DNA of 46,769 nucleotides. It comes from CAZPMT01 sp964587655. Lineage in GTDB: Bacteria; Hydrogenedentota; Hydrogenedentia; Hydrogenedentales; SLHB01. The position numbers and the translations under genes were made by a program. Location of the stretch: NCBI GenBank assembly GCA_964587655.1, contig CAZPMT010000032.1, positions 1 to 46,769 of the forward strand, in the 5' to 3' direction. Positions 1 to 7,969 of this stretch are shown here, in pieces. Within the stretch, counting starts at the first letter, position 1, and each line of letters starts with the position of its first letter. Under the pieces are notes generated by a model that was given only the letters and a program-made list of their open reading frames with translations, was not told the origin of the DNA and searched no databases.

Positions 1-2
1 GG

Positions 3-1208
3 AGAGGCGCCGGCGCCGGAGTGCACGGCGGACGCCTGGTTGCCCAGGGAACTCCGAAAGAGATCATGCACAACAAGGATTCCCTCACCGGGCAGTTCCT
101 GACTGGCGCATTCAGGATCGCGACGCCGGAACGGCGCCGCAAGCCGACCGGCAAGTCAATCGTGGTCCGCGGCGCCCGGCAAAACAACCTCAAGAACATC
201 GACGTCGCATTCCCGCTGGGCGTCTTCACGTGCATCACGGGCGTCTCCGGATCGGGCAAATCGAGTCTGGTCAACGAGACGCTGTATCCAGCGGCCATGC
301 GCATGCTGCACGAATCCCGGATGCGCCCCGGTAAACACGACGCCATCGAAGGGCTCGATCTCGTGGACAAAGTGATCGACGTGGATCAGTCGCCTATCGG
401 GCGCACGCCGCGCTCGAACCCGGCCACGTATACTGGCCTGTTCACACCGATACGCGATCTGTTCAGCCGGACGGCCACGGCCAGGACCCGCGGATACGAG
501 CCTGGCCGGTTCAGCTTCAACGTGAAGGGCGGCCGGTGCGAACAGTGCGAGGGCAACGGCGTCATCCTGATCGAGATGCACTTTCTTCCGGACGTGTACG
601 TTCCGTGCGACGTCTGCAAAGGAGCGCGCTATAACCGCGATACTTTGGAGGTCATGTACAAAGGGAAGAGCATCGCGGGAGTTCTCGACATGACGGTCGA
701 GGAAGCCTGCCAGTTCTTCCGGAACATCCCGTCCATCCACGAGAAGCTCAACACGCTCAATGACGTCGGCCTGGGATACATCAAGCTGGGCCAGTCGGCC
801 ACGACCCTTTCGGGAGGCGAAGCGCAGCGCGTGAAACTCGCCACGGAACTTGCCAAACGCCAAACGGGCCGTACGCTGCACATACTCGATGAACCGACGA
901 CGGGCCTGCACGCGGTGGACGTGGATAAGCTTCTGCAAGTGCTTCACCGGCTCGTCGACAGCGGGAACACCGTGCTTGTCATCGAGCACAATCTAGACGT
1001 GATTAAGACTGCCGACTGGATCATCGATCTTGGACCGGAAGGTGGAGACAACGGCGGGCGCGTCGTCGTCACTGGAACGCCGGAGAAGGTCGCGCAATCC
1101 AGCGCATCCTATACTGGGTTCCACTTGAGGGAAAAGTTGCGCGCCGATGCGGATCGCGCCGAGGCGCGTCCGCGACGAAGCGGCGCCGCCAAAGTGAAAT
1201 CGGCGTGA
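3..1208 (+). CDS. uvrA: UvrA, excinuclease ABC subunit A (5'-truncated by window edge)
   Basis: C-terminal part of the damage-recognition ATPase of nucleotide excision repair, which dimerises and loads UvrB at lesions. The reading frame is open from the first bases, so the true start lies outside the window; the GTG at 21 is internal. Visible are the Walker A loop of the second ABC module (GVSGSGKSS), the zinc module C-x2-C-x19-C-x2-C (CEQC ... CDVC), the ABC signature LSGGEAQRVKLA and the Walker B ILDEPTTGLH, followed by the EHNLDVIKTADWI switch region. All match bacterial UvrA closely and in the usual order. About 395 residues of a roughly 950-residue protein are present. The tail after the last conserved block is short, basic and non-conserved. 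Confidence 0.97.
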   Translation, partial: RGAGAGVHGGRLVAQGTPKEIMHNKDSLTGQFLTGAFRIATPERRRKPTGKSIVVRGARQNNLKNIDVAFPLGVFTCITGVSGSGKSSLVNETLYPAAMRMLHESRMRPGKHDAIEGLDLVDKVIDVDQSPIGRTPRSNPATYTGLFTPIRDLFSRTATARTRGYEPGRFSFNVKGGRCEQCEGNGVILIEMHFLPDVYVPCDVCKGARYNRDTLEVMYKGKSIAGVLDMTVEEACQFFRNIPSIHEKLNTLNDVGLGYIKLGQSATTLSGGEAQRVKLATELAKRQTGRTLHILDEPTTGLHAVDVDKLLQVLHRLVDSGNTVLVIEHNLDVIKTADWIIDLGPEGGDNGGRVVVTGTPEKVAQSSASYTGFHLREKLRADADRAEARPRRSGAAKVKSA

Positions 1209-1281
1209 CGGGCGCATTGAAAGCAGGATTTGTGTAGAATGAATGCTGCGGCACGGGCGGGAATAGCAGAGGGTGGAGCGC

Positions 1282-2325
1282 ATGAATTATCGAAGCAATG
1301 CGGCGCCGGAAGCGGATTCGGAACGCGCGCATGAGGCGCTCGGACAGTCGGACGCCTTCCTTGGGTTTCAGGAGAATCTTTCGCGGGCGGCTAAGGTGGA
1401 TCGTCCGGTGCTGCTCGTCGGTGAGCGCGGCACGGGGAAGGAGCTTGCCGCGGCGCGGCTCCATTATCTCTCGCCTCGCTGGAAGGAGCCGTTTGTAACG
1501 CTGAATTGCGCCACGCTGTCGCCGACGCTCATCGAATCCGAGTTGTTCGGCCACGAGGCGGGGGCCTTCACGGGCGCGCGAGGGCGTCGCACGGGCCGAT
1601 TCGAGGCGGCGGACGGCGGCACATTGTTTCTGGACGAACTCGGCGCGGTCCCGCTCGAGGTGCAGGAAAAGATCCTGCGCGTTGTCGAGTACGGCACGTT
1701 CGAGCGGGTCGGCGGCTCACAGCCCGTTCACGTCGACGTGCGAATCGTCGGCGCGACCAACGCGAACCTGCCGGCGTTGGCGGCACAGGGCCGCTTCAAA
1801 CAAGACCTCCTGGATCGGCTGTCGTTCGAGGTGCTCTTCCTGCCGCCGTTGCGCGAACGGAAGGAGGACATAATGCTCCTCGTGCAGCACTTCGCGGCAC
1901 GCATGGCGGCCGAGATCGGCCTCGCGAAAACGCCTGAATTCAGCGACGAGGCCGTTGCCGCGTTGGAAAACTACGGATGGCCGGGGAACGCGCGCGAACT
2001 CAAGAACGTCGTCGAGCGCGCCGTGTACCGGGCGGAAGAGGGGATTATCAGAGAGATCGCATTCGATCCGTTTGATTCGCCGATGGCCCCCACATCGGCG
2101 CCTCAGCCGTCCGCGTTCTCGGAAGGCGCCGCGGAGCCGGCGCGTGAAATGCCAGCGCTCCACGCGAAGCCTTTTAGGGAAACGGTCGAAGAACTTGAAC
2201 GTTCGCTGATCCGGGATGCGTTGCAGCGCGTGAACTACAACCAGAAAAAGGCGGCCGCGCTGCTGGGCCTCACCTATGATCAGTTCCGCGGCTACTACCG
2301 TAAGTACATGAACCAGGGACAGTGA
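1282..2325 (+). CDS. pspF: PspF-type sigma-54-dependent activator (bacterial enhancer-binding protein)
   Basis: AAA+ ATPase that remodels the sigma-54 RNA polymerase closed complex. Walker A is GERGTGKE (about residues 47-54), the sigma-54 contact loop is GAFTGA (94-99), Walker B is GGTLFLDEL, and the arginine-finger region reads LPPLRERKEDI. The C-terminus is a Fis-type helix-turn-helix (NQKKAAALLGLTYDQFRGYY). There is no N-terminal receiver or sensor domain, and the sequence follows E. coli PspF almost throughout, including GERGTGKEL and the HYLS-RW segment. I chose ATG 1282 because AGAGGG lies 8 nt upstream; GTG 1273 is an alternative. In PspF the missing sensor is replaced by direct inhibition by PspA, but no pspA or pspBC gene is in this window, so its targets are unknown. 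It ends 41 bp before the alpha-galactosidase start. Confidence 0.85.
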   Translation: MNYRSNAAPEADSERAHEALGQSDAFLGFQENLSRAAKVDRPVLLVGERGTGKELAAARLHYLSPRWKEPFVTLNCATLSPTLIESELFGHEAGAFTGARGRRTGRFEAADGGTLFLDELGAVPLEVQEKILRVVEYGTFERVGGSQPVHVDVRIVGATNANLPALAAQGRFKQDLLDRLSFEVLFLPPLRERKEDIMLLVQHFAARMAAEIGLAKTPEFSDEAVAALENYGWPGNARELKNVVERAVYRAEEGIIREIAFDPFDSPMAPTSAPQPSAFSEGAAEPAREMPALHAKPFRETVEELERSLIRDALQRVNYNQKKAAALLGLTYDQFRGYYRKYMNQGQ

Positions 2326-2366
2326 GCGCGGCATTGAGACGTTGTGGCAACCTTGAGGGGCATTCG

Positions 2367-4361
2367 ATGAAACCGGTAATGCTGAGTGCCGCCGTTGGAG
2401 TTTTTCTATTGATGAGCGCGTCGACGTCTCTCGCGGTGAGCGTGCTGCCCGAGGAAATGGCAGAGAAAGAATCGTGGGTCGCGACGAAGTTTAGGGACAC
2501 CGGCGAATCCGAGCCGCCGTTCTCATTCCGCTACGGCAGTGAGGCGTTTGGAGATGTGGCCAAGCACTGGGCCGTGGAACGCAGCGAAAAGGTCGTCGAC
2601 GATCAGCGCACGGAGCGGACGCTGACCTTCAAGGATCTGAAGACAGGGCTGCTCGTTCGATGCGTTGGGATTGAATACAACGATTTCCCAACGGTTGAAT
2701 GGACGCTGCATTTCAAGAACGCGGGGGCCGCGGAAACGCCGATCATTTCGGACATACAGGCGTTGGACACGCGGTTCGACCGTAACGCCAGCGGCGAGTT
2801 CATGCTCCATCACTGGAACGGCACCTACGTCAATCGCTCGGATTACGAACCGCACGAAACCCAATTAAAGCCAGGCGAAAGTAAGACATTCACCCCTACG
2901 CATGGACGCCCGTGCGCGGGCGAGTTTCCTTACTATAGTCTGGCGTGGAACGGCCAGGGCGTGATCGCGGCGGTCGGATGGCCGGGCAAGTGGACTGCGT
3001 CGTTCACGCGCGACGCCGGGATCGGTGTGCGCGTCGCGGCGGGACAAGAGCGGACGCACTTCAAACTACTGCCCGGGGAGGAAATCAGGACGCCGCTCAT
3101 CGTGCTGCAATTCTGGAAAGGCGGCGTCGTACGCGCTCAGAACGTGTGGCGGCGCTGGATGTTCGCTCACAACCTGCCGAGGCGCAACGGCGCATTGCCG
3201 CCGCCGCAGATGCCCGCGGTTAGCGGCAATCAGTTCCCCGGCCTCTTGTGCAACGAGGCGGACGAGATCCGCTACATAGATCGCTTTGAAGAGGAAGGCA
3301 TCAAGATCACGCACTGGTGGATGGACGCGGGATGGTACGTCAACAAAGGCGATTGGACGAGCGTGGGCACGTGGGACGTGGATACGGTGCGCTTCCCGCG
3401 CGGCATACGGGCGGTTGCCGATCACGCGCATGCGAAGGGGATCAAACTCATCGTGTGGTTCGAGCCGGAGCGTGTGACGCCTGGATCATGGCTCGCGGAG
3501 AGTCATCCCGAATGGGTGCTAGGCGGCAAGGGCGGGGGCCTGCTGAACCTTGGGAATCGCGACGCGTGGAACTGGCTGGTAGAGCATTTCGACAAGATCA
3601 TCACCGAACAGGGAATCGATTTCTACCGGCAGGATTTCAACATGGACCCGCTGCCGTTCTGGCGGAACAACGACGCCGACGACCGGCAGGGGATCACGGA
3701 GATCCGGCACGTCGAGGGCTATCTTGCCTTCTGGGACGAACTGGTGCGCCGGCATCCGAACATGATGATCGACTCGTGCGCGAGCGGCGGCCATCGCAAC
3801 GACCTCGAGACCCTGCGGCGTTCCGTGCCGCTGCTGCGGAGCGACTACATCTTCGACTGGACGGGCGAGCAATGCCACACGTACGGATTTGCGTCGTGGG
3901 TCCCGTATTGGGGCACGGGCCTGATCGATTTCGATGCCTACAGTTTCCGAAGCTGCATGGGACTCGATACAACGCTGAGTTGTGACGCGCGAAGAAGAGA
4001 CCTCGATTGGGACCTGCTGCGAAAGCTGACGGCGCAATGGCGCGACCTCGCGCCGATCTTCAAGGGCGACTACTACCCGCTGACAAAATACAGCGCAGAA
4101 GACGATGTGTGGATGGCGTGGCAGTTCGACGTGCCCGAAAAGGGCCGGGGCATGGTGCAGGCGTTCCGCCGTCCGAAGAGCAACTACGAATCCGCGCGCT
4201 TCGCGCTAAACGGCCTCGAGCCCGATGCCATGTACGTCGTCACCGACGTGGATGCAAACAACGCCCAGGAGATCTCGGGACGCGATCTGACGGAAAAGGG
4301 CCTACTGATCTCGCTGTCGACAACGCCCGGTTCCGGCATCATCACTTACAGGAAACGTTAG
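2367..4361 (+). CDS. Secreted alpha-galactosidase, GH36 family
   Basis: Predicted retaining alpha-galactosidase removing terminal alpha-galactosyl residues from plant or microbial oligosaccharides outside the cytoplasm. The first 22 or so residues are a signal peptide ending at SLA. An N-terminal beta-sandwich region (to about residue 300) precedes a TIM barrel opening with the WWMDAGWY strand. GH36 landmarks are visible: WFEPERV, the nucleophile Asp423 in YRQDFN (commonly K-x-D in relatives), the CASGG motif and the acid/base Asp493 in LLRSD. Length is 664 residues, usual for the family. ATG 2367 is preferred over an upstream GTG because GAGGGG lies 6 nt before it and the signal peptide starts there. 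Exact substrate specificity cannot be read from the sequence. Confidence 0.88.
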   Translation: MKPVMLSAAVGVFLLMSASTSLAVSVLPEEMAEKESWVATKFRDTGESEPPFSFRYGSEAFGDVAKHWAVERSEKVVDDQRTERTLTFKDLKTGLLVRCVGIEYNDFPTVEWTLHFKNAGAAETPIISDIQALDTRFDRNASGEFMLHHWNGTYVNRSDYEPHETQLKPGESKTFTPTHGRPCAGEFPYYSLAWNGQGVIAAVGWPGKWTASFTRDAGIGVRVAAGQERTHFKLLPGEEIRTPLIVLQFWKGGVVRAQNVWRRWMFAHNLPRRNGALPPPQMPAVSGNQFPGLLCNEADEIRYIDRFEEEGIKITHWWMDAGWYVNKGDWTSVGTWDVDTVRFPRGIRAVADHAHAKGIKLIVWFEPERVTPGSWLAESHPEWVLGGKGGGLLNLGNRDAWNWLVEHFDKIITEQGIDFYRQDFNMDPLPFWRNNDADDRQGITEIRHVEGYLAFWDELVRRHPNMMIDSCASGGHRNDLETLRRSVPLLRSDYIFDWTGEQCHTYGFASWVPYWGTGLIDFDAYSFRSCMGLDTTLSCDARRRDLDWDLLRKLTAQWRDLAPIFKGDYYPLTKYSAEDDVWMAWQFDVPEKGRGMVQAFRRPKSNYESARFALNGLEPDAMYVVTDVDANNAQEISGRDLTEKGLLISLSTTPGSGIITYRKR

Positions 4362-4420
4362 AAAGAACGGGCCTCTTACGCCTTGTTGCCGGTGTCCCAT
4401 CGTAAGCAGCACCGCCCCCT

Positions 4421-4448
4421 TTGAGAAAAGCCCTGAAGCTGCTAATAT
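4421..4448 (+). promoter_or_regulatory. Putative promoter of the PIN/antitoxin pair
   Basis: TTGAGA (4421-4426), a 16-bp spacer and TAATAT (4443-4448). The -10 hexamer ends 6 nt before the ATG at 4455, and no Shine-Dalgarno sequence precedes that ATG. This is the spacing expected for a leaderless transcript. Seen in sequence only; the start site is inferred. Confidence 0.45.
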
Positions 4449-4454
4449 ATCGGT

Positions 4455-4934
4455 ATGAAGAAGCGCGTATATCTTGAGACGACGGTGGTCAGTTATTTCA
4501 CTGCCAAGCCAAGCCGTGACCTCATAGTTGCCGGTCATCAGGAGGCAACTCGCGAGCTCTGGCCCAAGCTTGTTGCCGATTACGAAACCTACGTTTCGGC
4601 ACTGGTGTATGAAGAGGCGGGAAGGGGCGATCCGGACCGAGCCAAGATGCGACTCGGAGCCATAGAGTCATTCCGCATGCTTGACGTTGACGATGAAGCT
4701 CGCACTTTGGCTGAGAAGATCATCGCTAGCAGGAGTATACCCCGTGAGTATCCGGAAGACGCTCTTCACATTGCCGTGGCTGCTGTCAACGAAATGGAAG
4801 CTGTCATCACGTGGAATTTCGCGCACCTGAACAATCCGTTTACTCGTATGACGATCAGACGGACGGTCGAAAATGAAGGATACTGGTGTCCCGAAATCTG
4901 CTCGCCTGAAGAACTGTTGGAGGTCGATAAATGA
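4455..4934 (+). CDS. PIN-domain protein, VapC-like toxin of a type II toxin-antitoxin pair
   Basis: A 159-residue PIN domain, a family of Mg-dependent ribonucleases commonly acting as toxins that cleave tRNA or rRNA. The first acidic residue is in a YLETTVVSYF strand (Glu in place of the usual Asp, as in one PIN subfamily). Others are Glu in ALVYEE, and Asp in the segment EDALHIAVAAVNEMEAVITWNFAHL, which is typical of the family. It overlaps the next small gene by ATGA (4931-4934), so the two are translationally coupled. The toxin is first, the reverse of classical vapBC order. The pair looks like a small mobile stability module inserted between housekeeping and catabolic genes. Confidence 0.8.
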   Translation: MKKRVYLETTVVSYFTAKPSRDLIVAGHQEATRELWPKLVADYETYVSALVYEEAGRGDPDRAKMRLGAIESFRMLDVDDEARTLAEKIIASRSIPREYPEDALHIAVAAVNEMEAVITWNFAHLNNPFTRMTIRRTVENEGYWCPEICSPEELLEVDK

Positions 4935-5125
4935 AAGACCCCATCGTTGAAGAAGTGCGAAAGTACCGAATGGAGCATACGCGGAAATTCCGAGGCGACC
5001 TGTCTGCGATTTGTGCCGATCTGCGTTCCATTCAGAGCGCTTCCGGACACGAAGTCGTCCGCCTTGCTCCGAAAAGATTGCGGCCTGCAAAGGCATCAGC
5101 AGCGCGCGGAAGGCCACGCCGGTAA
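4931..5125 (+). CDS. Small partner of the PIN protein, putative antitoxin
   Basis: A 64-residue basic protein starting MKDPIVEEVRKYRMEHTRKF, a beginning shared by many small proteins encoded beside PIN genes. A VVRLAPKR segment in the C-terminal half and a strongly basic tail (RPAKASAARGRPRR) follow. No DNA-binding fold is obvious. The ATG overlaps the PIN stop codon. By position and size it is the likely antitoxin; that role is inferred from linkage rather than a recognised antitoxin domain. The 151 bp between its stop and the convergent ATPase gene show nothing I can assign. Confidence 0.65.
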   Translation: MKDPIVEEVRKYRMEHTRKFRGDLSAICADLRSIQSASGHEVVRLAPKRLRPAKASAARGRPRR

Positions 5126-5276
5126 AGCATACATTTTGCCGTGTCCTCGGAGACTACGTTGCCGATGACTTTCCAGCGCTTCTGCCCTTGCCTGTCCCAG
5201 AGACGGGCCTCCGCCTGAGAGGCACCATCGATGAAAGCTGCGCTTCTCGTTCAACACTGCGAGGAGTGCGGAGCGC

Positions 5277-6440
5277 TCACGGCAGGATGGCGTGCAGTCC
5301 TTCGATATCCAAGACCTTGGCGCCTGGCCGGAGCGCCGTCAGCCCCCTGGGACTTCGGCTTGGTCTGCACACAACATACGCGTCTGTCCTGTAACGGCGG
5401 ACACTTTCAGCGAGACGGATCAGCGACTGCGCCATGTGCGGCGATGGCGTCTTTGTGGCCTTTGCCTCGATCAGGATGAGCTTTTCCATCGCAACGGGCA
5501 CAACGAAGTCCACCTCGAGACCCTGTTGGTCGCGGAAGTAGTAAAGCGCGCGGGCCTTCCCCGCGTTTATCTGATGCTTCACGATCTCCGAAGCCACGAA
5601 TCCTTCAAAGACAGGTCCCAGGAAGACAGACGGCGTGAGCGCCTTTTCGGACTCGATGCCAAGAAGGTGGCAGGCGAGGCCGGGATCCATGAAATACAGC
5701 TTCGGAGACTTTATGAGCCTCTTTCCAAAGTTCTCGAAGAACGGCGGCACGAGAATGATCTGCCCCGTCGTCTCGAGAATGCTTAGCCATTCGGTGATCG
5801 TCGGCACCGACACCCCGAGCGGCGCCGCCAATTCGGTCCTGTTCAGAATCTGCCCGCATCGGCTTGCCAGCAGCGAAAGGAACCGCCTGAAGGTCGCCAG
5901 ATTCCGTATCGAGCTAATCGCCCGCACGTCGCGTTCGAGATAGGTCTGGACATATGACCGGAGCCAGACCTCCCCCATAGCCGGTTTCGCGATGACTTCG
6001 GGGAAACCCCCGCGAAACAGGGTCACGCGCGGCGATTCCTGCGTTGAGAACGGCAGGAGTTGGAATACTGCCGCGCGCCCCGCCATGGATTCCGAGACGC
6101 CCTTCATGAGCGCCGCTTCTTGAGATCCGGTAAGCAACCACAGGCCAGCCCGTCGAGGATGTTGATCGATGCGCGTGCGAATGTAGGCAAGCAACTCGGG
6201 AACGTTCTGGATCTCGTCAAGGATCACCGGCTGACGAAGCTCGTCAAGAAGGCCATTAGGATCGGATCGGGCGCGCGCGATGATGTCCGGGTCTTCCAAT
6301 AACACGTGGCCGGCGTCGGGGAAAAGATGGCGCAGCAAAGTGGTCTTTCCAGAGCGCCTTGGACCTGTCAAGATGATGGCCGGGAAGTGTCCGCGGGCCG
6401 CCAAGAGTTCTTTTTCGATCGTTCTGGCAATATAACGCAT
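5277..6440 (-). CDS. AAA family ATPase with DUF4143 domain
   Basis: A 387-residue protein of the AAA_14/DUF4143 family. The N-terminus has Walker A GPRRSGKTTLL (about 26-36) and Walker B PVILDEIQN (about 71-79), then a LLTGSQEAALM sensor-like stretch. The C-terminal half is the DUF4143 region, which includes a winged-helix-like segment (RTELAAPLGVSVPTITEWL) and a PD-(D/E)XK-like end (LEVDFVV ... LILIEAKAT). Such ATPases are widespread, usually single genes, poorly characterised and often in accessory regions. It faces the PIN/antitoxin pair. The function is not established; family membership is clear. Confidence 0.85.
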   Translation of the reverse strand: MRYIARTIEKELLAARGHFPAIILTGPRRSGKTTLLRHLFPDAGHVLLEDPDIIARARSDPNGLLDELRQPVILDEIQNVPELLAYIRTRIDQHPRRAGLWLLTGSQEAALMKGVSESMAGRAAVFQLLPFSTQESPRVTLFRGGFPEVIAKPAMGEVWLRSYVQTYLERDVRAISSIRNLATFRRFLSLLASRCGQILNRTELAAPLGVSVPTITEWLSILETTGQIILVPPFFENFGKRLIKSPKLYFMDPGLACHLLGIESEKALTPSVFLGPVFEGFVASEIVKHQINAGKARALYYFRDQQGLEVDFVVPVAMEKLILIEAKATKTPSPHMAQSLIRLAESVRRYRTDAYVVCRPSRSPRGLTALRPGAKVLDIEGLHAILP

Positions 6441-6473
6441 ATTGAGATTTATAAACTAACGGTTTAGAAAACT

Positions 6474-6500
6474 CAAACTGCCGAATCAGGATCAAATCCC
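6474..6500 (+). repeat. Solo terminal repeat of the MITE-like family
   Basis: A single CTGCCGAATCAGGATCAAA-type end, matching the right ends of the elements at 11860-12070, 36713-36907 and 45421-45632. It lies in the 71-bp gap between two minus-strand genes. No left partner was found about 170 bp away, so it is a solo or decayed end. Confidence 0.5.
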
Positions 6501-6511
6501 GCGCCGGAAGG

Positions 6512-7801
6512 TCACTTCTTGCCCGCGACCTTGCCTGCAAGCTCATTGGCGCTGGAAAGTATGAGGTCGCCAAGTCCATCTCCGTAGAATGACGCCGTCA
6601 CTTCATAGCCGCTTTGGCGGTACTCATCCGCGGTGAGGATGTAGCCTATGGCGTCCGTTGTGAGGGCCGCAACACAGGGATACGTTATTCCCGCCTTGCG
6701 CAGGGTATCCTTGACTGCCAGGCCGAGCTGGCAGATGGGCTCCCCGGGAAACGTCGCCATCTCGAAGTCATTGATGCGCAGCGCGTAGATCGGCGCCTTG
6801 TTGGGAAACATCACCGGCAGCAGCGCGTCGAGCTGTTCCTTGGTGACATGATATTCGTCGCCGGCGATCTTGACGAAGTCGGGCGCGCCCTGCGGCGCGG
6901 GCAAGTCCACCCAAGCGTTTTCGACGTCGAACACGTCCACGTCCTCAGTTTTGATCTTCTCCGCGAGCCTCGATGCCTGAATTCCGATTCGGCGGCCGTA
7001 ATCCTCGATCTTTTCCCACGCGCTTCCGCCCTTTGTGTCCGCAGGCGATATGTCGCCTTCGGCACCGTTCGTATACATGCACGTTACGCCTGGGCCCATC
7101 AGCGCTTCGACGGTCCGTTGCATTTGGCCCGCCCACTCGCCCGAAGCGAGCATCTCCTTAGGCCCTACGATTGTTCCGTGGGCCGTGTAATTCACTAACA
7201 CCACATAAGGCGAACCGTCCATGTTGTCGAGACGCAGCGCTGTCAGATCCTCGTCGATGAATTCATCGCCGCGCCGATTGCGGTTCATACCTTGGATCTT
7301 TACAACGCCCGCGCCCGCCTTAACCGGCTTAAGCGCGGCGTTGGCGTCGCGCAGCCCTTGGGCTATGCGGTCCGTGACGAAATTCAGGACCGGCTCGGAA
7401 AATATGCCGATGTAAGGATTGTTCGCCACATTACGGCGATCCAACGAGTAACCCTCCAAGCCCGTGTGCGTATGGCTGGCCGATATCAGCGTCCGATCAA
7501 GCGTAAGCCCTTCGATCTTCGCCTTTGCCAAAGATTCCTCCGCGACGCACAAGGCAGAGCCGCAGACGTCCAGCGTCAACAGAGCAGACTTCTTTCCATC
7601 GCGTTCGAGCACAAGCACCTTGGCGTACAGCGTGTCGTGAATACCTTCCGCGGGCTTTCCCTCACGATCTCCATACCCACCGAGTTGCGTCGGGATTTTC
7701 GCCTCGAGCGGCGTGATGCTGACCGTGGATACGCCCGCGTTCAATTGCGCTCCCGCCGACAGGAAACTACACAACGCCGAGATTAGCAATAGAGATCTCA
7801 T
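6512..7801 (-). CDS. Secreted neutral/alkaline ceramidase-like protein (N-terminal domain only)
   Basis: A signal peptide (MRSLLLISALCSFLSAGA) leads a protein of the neutral/alkaline non-lysosomal ceramidase family. Family motifs are an NAGVSTVSITP opening, the metal-binding SASHTHTG (about 108-115), NYTAHGTIVG, and the NGAEGDISP segment carrying the serine that is the nucleophile in characterised ceramidases. At 429 residues it lacks the C-terminal immunoglobulin-like domain of the roughly 650-residue ceramidases. Many such short homologues exist in bacteria rich in secreted hydrolases, and their substrates are unproven. An AAGGA-type Shine-Dalgarno precedes ATG 7801. It diverges from the beta-propeller gene. 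Amidohydrolase chemistry is inferred. Confidence 0.8.
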   Translation of the reverse strand: MRSLLLISALCSFLSAGAQLNAGVSTVSITPLEAKIPTQLGGYGDREGKPAEGIHDTLYAKVLVLERDGKKSALLTLDVCGSALCVAEESLAKAKIEGLTLDRTLISASHTHTGLEGYSLDRRNVANNPYIGIFSEPVLNFVTDRIAQGLRDANAALKPVKAGAGVVKIQGMNRNRRGDEFIDEDLTALRLDNMDGSPYVVLVNYTAHGTIVGPKEMLASGEWAGQMQRTVEALMGPGVTCMYTNGAEGDISPADTKGGSAWEKIEDYGRRIGIQASRLAEKIKTEDVDVFDVENAWVDLPAPQGAPDFVKIAGDEYHVTKEQLDALLPVMFPNKAPIYALRINDFEMATFPGEPICQLGLAVKDTLRKAGITYPCVAALTTDAIGYILTADEYRQSGYEVTASFYGDGLGDLILSSANELAGKVAGKK

Positions 7802-7905
7802 CGGTTTTCCTTATCCTTCTGTTCGAGCCACCTCGTGTACCAGACATTCCGGGGACCGTCACATACCAGAGCCCATTGTAACGCAAATGGCGATCTGCTT
7901 TCCCG

Positions 7906-7935
7906 TTGCGGCGCCGTGTGACTATGCGGTAGCAT
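7906..7935 (+). promoter_or_regulatory. Weak promoter candidate for the beta-propeller gene
   Basis: TTGCGG (7906-7911), an 18-bp spacer and TAGCAT (7930-7935), 34 nt before the ATG. The same TAGCAT hexamer occurs in the porin promoter. The match is weak. It sits in the 168-bp divergent gap shared with the ceramidase-like gene. Confidence 0.3.
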
Positions 7936-7969
7936 CATCGCCGTTCGGCAAGTCTGAGAAAGGAGTCCA

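Noticed and set aside
1209..1281. Sigma-54 promoter (GGCAC...GC) before pspF
   Set aside because: A GGCAC is present, but no GC doublet stands at the required distance for a -24/-12 promoter.
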